From Bifidobacterium sp. UBA744 (lineage in GTDB: Bacteria; Actinomycetota; Actinomycetes; Actinomycetales; Bifidobacteriaceae), in assembly GCA_002298605.1 (NCBI GenBank), contig DBKS01000054.1:1-14737 (forward strand): a stretch of 14,737 nt of DNA. The letters are read 5' to 3'. Numbering within the stretch: the stretch's first letter is position 1; every line of letters starts with the position of its first letter. The translations under genes were made by a program, and so were the position numbers. The notes beneath the pieces were generated by a model, which searched no databases, was not told the DNA's origin, and was given only the letters and a program-made list of their open reading frames with translations. This document shows positions 1 to 4,902 of the stretch, piece by piece.

Positions 1-31
1 GCAATTCCAAGGGATTATGCATTATGTCCGG

Positions 32-104
32 TGCCCCCCGTGGGATTCGAACCCACAACCCACGACTTAAAAGGACGCTGCTCTAACCGTTGAGCTAGAG
101 GGGC
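32..104 (-). tRNA. tRNA-Lys, anticodon UUU
   Basis: A 73-nt cloverleaf can be drawn on the minus strand. It has a 7-bp acceptor stem (GCCCCUC with GGGGGGC, one U-G pair), a 4-bp D stem with an 8-nt loop, an anticodon loop CUUUUAA giving UUU, a 5-nt variable loop and a T arm GUGGG-UUCGAAU-CCCAC. The discriminator base is A. CCA is not encoded, since the next bases read CCG, so CCA must be added after transcription. The anticodon stem pairs 28-42, 29-41 and 31-39 normally, but 27-43 is G-U and 30-40 is U-U. The gene begins 12 bp after the tetR stop on the same strand, so it may be transcribed with tetR or from a promoter inside it. Confidence 0.95.
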
Positions 105-116
105 AACAAATGATCA

Positions 117-896
117 TCATACATGCACCGTGGAACTTGTGGCGTCCGCGTGCCGTTCGTCGTCGGCTTGCCCGGTGTCCTGTTTGGCGTCCCGCTCGCT
201 GTCCTGCTCGCCGGAGGGCTTGGCATGTTTGGCGGCTTCGCGTTGGGCGCGCTCGCCTTCGAATCGCAATTCCGGTTTGGGCTCGAGCCTTGACAGTCCA
301 TGCCATGCCAGATTGACGATGTAGGCGGCCAGCTGCTCCTTGCCCACTTTGCGCCGGTCCGCCCAGTACTGGCCGGTGAAGACGGTCATGCCCACCAGCA
401 TCTGCGCATAATAGGGCACGCCGCGAGAAGGAAGCTTCTGTCGTTTGAACGCTTCGGTGAGCAGGTCTTCAACGCGTACGCTCACGTCGCCGAGCAACGA
501 ATAGAATGAGCCGGCCGGATCGGTGCTGGGGGAGTCTCGCACCAGCACCTGGAATCCTTCGGGCCGCTCCTCTATGTACGTGAGCAGCGCCAGGGCCGCC
601 CGTTCGACGATCTGCCGGGGATGCACGTTTTGATCGGCCAGCGATGATGAGAGGGTGTCGGTCAGCGCCCGCATCTCGCGGTCCACGATCACCGCGTACA
701 AGCCCTCCTTGCCGCCAAAATGCTCGTACACGATCGGTTTGGAGACTTTGGCGTTCGCGGCGATTTCCTCGACGCTCACCGCTTCGAACCCTTTGGCTGC
801 GAACAGCGATCGCCCCACTTCGATCAGTTGCTCGCGACGCTGGAATGAGGTCATCCTTGAAGTATTGGCCATATGTCCATTGTGCCACTCTTCCAT
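117..896 (-). CDS. TetR/AcrR-family transcriptional regulator
   Basis: 259-residue predicted DNA-binding repressor. The N-terminal helix-turn-helix covers about residues 20-67, with the typical pattern F-x-A-V-S-V-x-x-I-A and V-S-K-P-x-V-Y-x-H-F-x-x-K-E-x-L-Y. The middle is a helical ligand and dimer domain without a recognisable ligand signature. The last roughly 50 residues are hydrophilic, rich in Glu, Asp, Lys, Gln and Ala, and make the protein longer than the usual 190-220 residues. The start at 896 is favoured because GAGGAAG lies 4 nt upstream (901-907 on the minus strand); an in-frame ATG at 872 is the alternative. The gene diverges from the small membrane-protein gene at 1076, and an inverted repeat lies between them, so it may control itself and that neighbour. 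Its ligand and targets are unknown. Confidence 0.88.
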   Translation of the reverse strand: MEEWHNGHMANTSRMTSFQRREQLIEVGRSLFAAKGFEAVSVEEIAANAKVSKPIVYEHFGGKEGLYAVIVDREMRALTDTLSSSLADQNVHPRQIVERAALALLTYIEERPEGFQVLVRDSPSTDPAGSFYSLLGDVSVRVEDLLTEAFKRQKLPSRGVPYYAQMLVGMTVFTGQYWADRRKVGKEQLAAYIVNLAWHGLSRLEPKPELRFEGERAQREAAKHAKPSGEQDSERDAKQDTGQADDERHADATSSTVHV

Positions 897-1045
897 GCGG
901 CTTCCTCATGGGGCATTGCCCGTGGCGAATGGAATCGTCGATTCGATCGGTTGCCTTCCACGCGGGGACGCGGGGACGGGGCGTTTCGTCGCGTTCATGC
1001 GCGCGTTGTGCGGGGACGGGATCATTGTGGACACCCGCGCCGCAC

Positions 1046-1067
1046 TTGTGCCGGGGCTTTGGCACAA
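1046..1067. promoter_or_regulatory. Perfect 7-bp inverted repeat, operator-like
   Basis: TTGTGCC (1046-1052) and GGCACAA (1061-1067) are exact inverted copies separated by 8 bp. They end 8 bp before the ATG at 1076 and lie in the divergent region between tetR and that gene. Size and symmetry suit a TetR-type operator. The right arm overlaps the -10-like CAATAT (1065-1070). Binding by the neighbouring regulator is inference. Confidence 0.4.
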
Positions 1068-1075
1068 TATTCCGT

Positions 1076-1453
1076 ATGGTGTTGGTGATTCTGATCTGGT
1101 TGGCGATTGTGGTTGCTGCCGTGCTGTTTGTGCTGAGACTCGCGCGCGGTGAGTCTCATGAGGGCCTGTTTACCGAGCACCTGTATGAGCGCAGCAATCC
1201 CAAGCCCCAATCGGATCGGGTGCCGCGCGTCGGCGGTACCGTGCCGTCGTTCGCGCCTACGGGCACGTCGCGCCGTTTTCGTGCCGACGATCCCATCCCC
1301 GAGGTTGAGCAGACGATGGACAACCCTGTGTACATCAATCAGGATGGGTCGGTTGTGGAGGTCAAGTCGCTGCGCAAATCGCATGATCATGCCGCCCGCG
1401 CCGATTCCGCCACTGGCGGTGAAGGCTCCGGGGCCTCTTCGCCCGCCGTATGA
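1076..1453 (+). CDS. Small single-pass membrane protein of unknown function
   Basis: 125-residue protein I do not recognise. Residues 1-22 form one strongly hydrophobic segment (Val, Leu, Ile and Ala rich), probably a membrane anchor or uncleaved signal. The rest is hydrophilic, with a stretch containing E-Q-T-M-D-N-P-V-Y-I-N-Q-D-G-S-V-V-E-V that could be a short folded or binding segment, then a disordered Gly/Ser/Ala-rich tail. No Shine-Dalgarno sequence precedes the ATG; CAATAT ends 5 nt before it, so a leaderless mRNA is possible. A GTG one codon downstream is an alternative start. The gene lies between a divergent tetR and ftsY, with 51 bp before ftsY, so it could be co-transcribed with ftsY. 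I chose this frame over a competing +1 frame (1149-1493) because of the coherent anchor and codon pattern. Function unknown. Confidence 0.7.
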   Translation: MVLVILIWLAIVVAAVLFVLRLARGESHEGLFTEHLYERSNPKPQSDRVPRVGGTVPSFAPTGTSRRFRADDPIPEVEQTMDNPVYINQDGSVVEVKSLRKSHDHAARADSATGGEGSGASSPAV

Positions 1454-1472
1454 CGTGCCAGTGACGTGCCAG
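1451..1472. repeat. Tandem 11-bp duplication before ftsY
   Basis: TGACGTGCCAG occurs twice in direct contact (1451-1461 and 1462-1472). The first copy supplies the TGA stop of the upstream small gene. It lies just upstream of the ftsY start region. It could be a protein-binding site one helical turn apart or simple slippage; nothing further is visible. Confidence 0.8.
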
Positions 1473-1504
1473 ACGCGCTGTCGATGTTATTAGACTGAGA
1501 TGCT

Positions 1505-2752
1505 ATGGATACCAATAGCATTATCGGCATTGCCGCTGTAGTCATTGTGGTCGTCGCGCTGATTGTCGGCGGCTATCTGATGGACCGCTCGCGCAAGAGG
1601 CGCATCGCCCGTGCGCAGGAGAGCATCAATGCGTCGGCCGCCGCTCCGCAGCCTGCCGCTTCGCCGGACGACTCCGCTCCGCAGCCCGCCGCCGTGGCCG
1701 GGACTGCCGAGACCGCCGAAACTTCCGCAGCTTCTGAGGTCGATAAGACCTCCGAGGCCCCTGATGTCCCTAAGGCCCCTGATACCCCTGAGACCCCTGT
1801 GGCCCATGAGGTCCGTGAGACCCCTGAATCCGTCGGTTCCCGTCTGACCCGTCTGAAGTCCAAGCTCGCCAAATCGGCCAATCCCTTTGGCAAGGCGCTG
1901 TTTTCCATCCTCACCAGGGACAATCTGTCCGAATCCGATTGGGAGGATGTCGAGGACACCCTGCTGCTGGCCGATGTGGGCGCCGAGGCGTCCGGCCAGC
2001 TGGTGGACGAATTGCGCTCGGACGCACGCGTGGCCGGCGAGAAGGACCCGGCCGCGGTGCGGCAGATGCTGCGCGATAAGCTGCTGGATCTGGTGGGCCG
2101 TGACGCCGACCGTCGTCTGAACGTCGCGAAGCCCGGCGCCAACAAGCCGTCCGTCATCATGATGGTCGGCGTGAACGGCACGGGCAAAACCACCACCGCC
2201 GGCAAGCTGGCCCGCCTGTTCGTGGCCGACGGCAAGTCCGTGGTGATGGGTGCCGCCGACACCTTCCGCGCAGCCGCGGCCGACCAGTTGGAAACCTGGG
2301 GCGACCGTGTGAGTGTGCCGGTGGTCCGCTCCGACAGGGATGGCGCGGACCCGGCGTCCGTGGCGTTTGAGGCGGCTGCTCGCGCCAAAAGCGACAATGC
2401 CGACGTGCTCATCATCGACACCGCCGGCCGTTTGCAGAATAAGGCCAATCTGATGGATGAGCTCGGCAAGATCCGCCGTGTGACCGAGAAGAATCTGCCC
2501 GTTGACGAAGTGCTGCTGGTACTCGACGCCACCACCGGCCAGAACGGCATGGTGCAGGCCAAGGTGTTCGCCGAGGCGATCGGCATCACGGGCATTGTGC
2601 TCACCAAGCTCGATGGCTCGGCGCGCGGCGGCATCGTGATCAGCGTGCAGAAGGAGCTTGGCGTCCCGGTCAAGCTCGTCGGGTTGGGCGAGGGGCCGGA
2701 CGATCTCGCCCCCTTCGACCCGGAGGGGTTCGTGGACGGCATCCTCGCCTGA
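1505..2752 (+). CDS. ftsY: Signal recognition particle receptor FtsY
   Basis: 415-residue SRP receptor GTPase that docks ribosome-SRP complexes at the membrane for co-translational insertion of membrane proteins. Residues 6-26 form a membrane helix followed by R-S-R-K-R-R, the anchored form seen in actinobacteria. Residues about 38-110 are a Pro/Ala/Glu/Thr-rich linker, including eight 9-nt repeat units (1757-1828). The NG domain follows. It shows the P-loop G-x-N-G-T-G-K-T-T (222-230, Lys228), D-T-F-R (252-255), D-T-A-G-R (305-309), T-K-L-D-G (367-371) and the C-terminal G-L-G-E-G-P-D-D-L motif. The ATG has only a weak GAGA ahead of it. TAGACT ends 8 nt before it, so it may be leaderless. 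In mycobacteria and streptomycetes ftsY is also followed by amt-glnB-glnD. Confidence 0.97.
   Translation: MDTNSIIGIAAVVIVVVALIVGGYLMDRSRKRRIARAQESINASAAAPQPAASPDDSAPQPAAVAGTAETAETSAASEVDKTSEAPDVPKAPDTPETPVAHEVRETPESVGSRLTRLKSKLAKSANPFGKALFSILTRDNLSESDWEDVEDTLLLADVGAEASGQLVDELRSDARVAGEKDPAAVRQMLRDKLLDLVGRDADRRLNVAKPGANKPSVIMMVGVNGTGKTTTAGKLARLFVADGKSVVMGAADTFRAAAADQLETWGDRVSVPVVRSDRDGADPASVAFEAAARAKSDNADVLIIDTAGRLQNKANLMDELGKIRRVTEKNLPVDEVLLVLDATTGQNGMVQAKVFAEAIGITGIVLTKLDGSARGGIVISVQKELGVPVKLVGLGEGPDDLAPFDPEGFVDGILA
1757..1828 (+). repeat. 9-nt coding repeat in the FtsY linker
   Basis: Eight consecutive 9-nt units encode the tripeptides APD, VPK, APD, TPE, TPV, AHE, VRE and TPE. Most have the pattern x-Pro-acidic. 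The units differ from one another, but the common core is near CCCCTGA. They lie in the unstructured linker between membrane anchor and NG domain, where unit number should be free to vary. Confidence 0.75.
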
Positions 2753-2929
2753 TGTCGGTCTGATCACCGCCTGATCACCGCCTGGCATCAGTCTGTTCCC
2801 CGCCCGGTCGCGGTCCGGCAACATATTCGTAGCCCCTGGCGTTTTCCCATGAGTCTCTAGGATTCTCCGGAAATTCGCCGGGGGTTTCGCGTGTCGATGG
2901 CCCGCGGATATCCGGTGTTGTTTTACGTC
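2753..2929. other. Intergenic stretch after ftsY with a tandem repeat
   Basis: This is the first part of the 306-bp gap between ftsY and amtB. It holds an 11-bp period repeat at 2760-2784, TGATCACCGCC twice in direct contact plus partial ends. Short CG-rich complementary stretches lie at about 2797-2823. I see no convincing terminator with a U-tract and no coding frame. A frame open into amtB from 2891 has no supporting start site. Confidence 0.55.
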
Positions 2930-2980
2930 CTCGTAACAGTCGTAACAAACCACGAAACTCGTCGGTCGTTTCATTACGAG
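2930..2980. promoter_or_regulatory. Repeat array upstream of amtB, possible nitrogen-regulator site
   Basis: TCGTAACA is repeated at 2931-2938 and 2940-2947 with a 9-bp period. GAAAC (2954-2958) faces GTTTC (2968-2972) across 9 bp. The outer arms CTCGTAA (2930-2936) and TTACGAG (2974-2980) are exact inverted copies. GTAAC and GAAAC half-sites are the building blocks of actinobacterial GlnR boxes, but the spacing here (start-to-start 9 and 12) is not the classical 11. The array ends 2 bp upstream of the proposed -35, a position that suits an activator. The identity of the regulator is inference. Confidence 0.5.
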
Positions 2981-2982
2981 TG

Positions 2983-3011
2983 TTGGTTCCCCGTAGCGGG
3001 AGCCGTATATA
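2983..3011 (+). promoter_or_regulatory. Candidate amtB promoter
   Basis: TTGGTT (2983-2988) and TATATA (3006-3011) are separated by 17 bp and would place the start of transcription near 3018. The -35 matches the consensus only in TTG, as expected for a promoter that needs an activator. A 7-bp imperfect hairpin (2985-3004, one G-U type pair) overlaps the spacer. No other -10 in the gap looks better. Confidence 0.4.
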
Positions 3012-3018
3012 TGAATTC

Positions 3019-3034
3019 GCCGGATCCTTCCGGC
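3019..3034 (+). promoter_or_regulatory. Hairpin in the amtB leader
   Basis: GCCGGA and TCCGGC form a perfect 6-bp stem around a TCCT loop. The hairpin would lie at the very 5' end of the mRNA if the promoter above is right, and 13 nt ahead of the strong ribosome-binding site at 3048-3053. It may protect the transcript end or influence translation; there is no U-tract to make it a terminator. Confidence 0.45.
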
Positions 3035-3058
3035 CACAACAGAGAGAGGGAGGTAACC

Positions 3059-4390
3059 ATGTTGCCTGAAGTAGCAGCGACGACCGGCAATGCCGCGTGG
3101 ATGCTGACGTCCGCTTCCTTGGTGTTCCTCATGACGCCCGGTGTGGCGTTTTTCTATGGCGGTATGGTTCGTGCCAAGGCCGTACTGAATATGTTGATGC
3201 TGTCGGCTGCGGCACTGTCCGTCACTGCGGTGATCTGGACGCTGTGGGGCTGGTCCATCGCCTACGCCGGCACCAGCATCGGCGGTATTTTCGGTGATCC
3301 CCTCACCGGCTTCCTGCTGAAGGATTCCGTGTCGGCGACCGATGGCGTGTTCGGTGCCGTGAATGATCCGTCCACCTTCACCACCGCCTCCGACGACATG
3401 CCGTCGTATCCGGGATCCATTGACGTGGCATTCCAGGTCACCTTCGCCATGATCACCGTGGCGCTGATCTCCGGCGCGCTGGCCGAGCGCATCAAGTACA
3501 GCACCTGGATGCTGTTCGTGGCGCTGTGGATCACGTTCGACTACGCTCCGATGGCCCATATGGTGTGGAACCACGGCCTGCTTTCCGGCGATGGCGCGAT
3601 CTCCACCGCCATCGGCGCCGCGGCCCATGATTTCGCAGGTGGCACGGTTGTGCATATCAACGCCGCCGTCGCCGCTCTGGTCATTGTGCTGATCATCGGC
3701 AAGCGCAAGGGCTTCGGCGTCGCCCCGATTCGCCCCCATAATGTTCCGTTCGTCATGCTCGGCGCGTTCCTGCTGTGGTTCGGCTGGTTCGGCTTCAACG
3801 CCGGTTCCGCGTTCGGCGCCAACGGCACCGCCGGCTACGCCTGGATGTCCACCACCGCCGCCACCGCGGCCGCCATGCTGGCCTGGGGCTTCACCGAGAA
3901 GATCCGCACCGGTCATTACACCGCCATGGGCGCCGCCTCCGGTATCGTCGCCGGCCTGGTCGCCATCACCCCGGCCGCCGATGTGGTTTCCCCGCTGTGG
4001 GCCATGGTGCTTGGTGCGATCGCCGGCGTGCTCTGCTGCTTCGCCTGCGGCCTCAAGTTCAAGCTCGGCTACGACGACTCGCTTGATGTGGTCGGCGTTC
4101 ACGGCGTCGGCGGTTTGACCGGCACCGTCCTTATCGGCTTCTTCGGCGAGGGAACCGGCCTGTTCGCCGGCGGCGACTACAAGCAGCTGCTGGTTCAGGT
4201 GGTCATCGCCCTGTGCGCCATCCTCTACTCCGGCGTGATGACTGCGATCATCGCCTTCGTGCTTGAGAAGACGTTGGGTTGGCGCGTCACCGAAGCTCAG
4301 GAGGTTGGCGGCATCGATCTTGCCGATCAGGGTGAGCGTGCCTACGATTTTGCTGGTACTGCCAGCTCCGTTCTCAAGGAGGTGAAGTGA
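3059..4390 (+). CDS. amtB: Ammonium transporter AmtB
   Basis: 443-residue Amt/MEP/Rh channel with about 11 membrane helices that conducts ammonium across the cytoplasmic membrane. The pore pair of histidines is visible as His199 (in D-F-A-G-G-T-V-V-H) and His348 (in G-V-H-G-V-G-G). Asp191 corresponds to the structural Asp of the family. The cytoplasmic tail contains G-W-R-V-T-x-x-x-E-x-x-G-I-D, the part that contacts PII. GGGAGG (3048-3053), 5 nt before the ATG at 3059, fixes the start; the frame is open upstream to 2891 but that extension has no ribosome-binding site and is not Amt-like. One base separates its stop from glnB. The upstream repeats suggest nitrogen-dependent activation. Confidence 0.97.
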   Translation: MLPEVAATTGNAAWMLTSASLVFLMTPGVAFFYGGMVRAKAVLNMLMLSAAALSVTAVIWTLWGWSIAYAGTSIGGIFGDPLTGFLLKDSVSATDGVFGAVNDPSTFTTASDDMPSYPGSIDVAFQVTFAMITVALISGALAERIKYSTWMLFVALWITFDYAPMAHMVWNHGLLSGDGAISTAIGAAAHDFAGGTVVHINAAVAALVIVLIIGKRKGFGVAPIRPHNVPFVMLGAFLLWFGWFGFNAGSAFGANGTAGYAWMSTTAATAAAMLAWGFTEKIRTGHYTAMGAASGIVAGLVAITPAADVVSPLWAMVLGAIAGVLCCFACGLKFKLGYDDSLDVVGVHGVGGLTGTVLIGFFGEGTGLFAGGDYKQLLVQVVIALCAILYSGVMTAIIAFVLEKTLGWRVTEAQEVGGIDLADQGERAYDFAGTASSVLKEVK

Positions 4391-4391
4391 G

Positions 4392-4730
4392 ATGAAGCTC
4401 ATCACTGCTATCATCCAGCCCCATAAACTCGACGAGGTCAAGGAGGCTCTTGCAGCCGCCGGCGTGCATGGTCTGACCGTTTCCGAGGCTAACGGCTATG
4501 GCCGTCAGCGCGGACACACCGAGGTCTACCGTGGCGCCGAATACACCGTCGACCTTATTCCGAAGATTCGCGTGGAGGTGCTTTCCGATGACGCCGATGC
4601 CGAGACGCTGGTCGGTGTGATCGCCAAGGCGGCGGGCACCGGAACTATCGGCGACGGCAAGATCTGGGTTGCGCCGCTTGACTCCGTGACTCGCGTGCGC
4701 ACCGGGGAGACCGGTTCCGCGGCGATCTGA
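4392..4730 (+). CDS. glnB: PII nitrogen signal protein
   Basis: 112-residue trimeric PII protein that senses 2-oxoglutarate and ATP/ADP and binds AmtB and other targets. The T-loop reads G-R-Q-R-G-H-T-E-V-Y-R-G-A-E-Y, with Tyr51 as the modification site (uridylylated in enterobacteria, adenylylated in Corynebacterium and Streptomyces). Gln39 and Lys58, used in 2-oxoglutarate binding, are present. The C-terminus R-T-G-E-x-G-S-A-A-I is the family signature. AAGGAGGTGA (4376-4385) inside the end of amtB serves as ribosome-binding site, so the two genes are surely on one mRNA. Length and sequence are fully standard; GlnB and GlnK subtypes cannot be told apart here, although linkage to amtB is typical of GlnK. 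Confidence 0.97.
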   Translation: MKLITAIIQPHKLDEVKEALAAAGVHGLTVSEANGYGRQRGHTEVYRGAEYTVDLIPKIRVEVLSDDADAETLVGVIAKAAGTGTIGDGKIWVAPLDSVTRVRTGETGSAAI

Positions 4731-4738
4731 TATAAGCG

Positions 4739-4761
4739 CCCACCGCCAGCCTTGGGGTGGG
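4739..4761 (+). terminator. Hairpin just after glnB
   Basis: CCCACC (4739-4744) pairs with GGTGGG (4756-4761). After a bulged G, CC (4746-4747) pairs with GG (4754-4755) around AGCCTT. It is followed by TAAATGAGA and not by a U-tract, so termination would be weak at best; an mRNA 3'-end stabiliser is equally possible. Confidence 0.35.
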
Positions 4762-4773
4762 TAAATGAGACAG

Positions 4774-4808
4774 GAATCCCCGTGCGCGTTGTTCGTGTGC
4801 GGGGATTC
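4774..4808 (+). terminator. Long hairpin between glnB and glnD
   Basis: The arms 4774-4787 and 4795-4808 form a 14-bp stem, nine of it Watson-Crick without a break (GAATCCCCG with CGGGGATTC) and the apex containing G-U pairs, with a 7-nt loop GTTGTTC. The trailing sequence TGTTCTCTG is only moderately U-rich. It is the best terminator candidate in the window and could reduce glnD expression relative to amtB-glnB. No clear separate glnD promoter is visible after it. Confidence 0.5.
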
Positions 4809-4902
4809 TGTTCTCTGTGGTCGCGGATGGCGGCTGCTGATATGTGGGGCCTGCGGGACTGTGGATCTGCGGGTTTCGGGCTGAAGGGGAAGGTGGTGTC
4901 GG

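Noticed and set aside
866..879. Imperfect palindrome TGGCCATATGTCCA in tetR and CCATATGG at 8195-8202 near the MATE gene, as a shared TetR operator
   Set aside because: The first lies inside the coding region, and the shared core is little more than CATATG, which is expected by chance.
952..1020. Three GGGGAC-type copies (near 964, 972 and 1012) as a repeat element
   Set aside because: Too short and irregular in GC-rich DNA to support a functional call.
1149..1493. Alternative gene in another frame overlapping 1076-1453
   Set aside because: It lacks the coherent membrane anchor and codon pattern of the 1076 frame and shows only Arg/Pro-rich low-complexity sequence.
2891..3058. N-terminal extension of AmtB
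   Set aside because: The frame is open, but the strong ribosome-binding site at 3048-3053, the promoter-like elements and the family's usual N-terminus all fit ATG 3059.
1490..4441. Very long minus-strand reading frame opposite ftsY and amtB (and similar ones at 5212-6489, 8437-9828 and 13278-14411)
   Set aside because: They lie exactly opposite well-identified genes. Their translations are rich in His, Gly, Arg and Gln without any domain pattern, which is typical of shadows in high-GC DNA.
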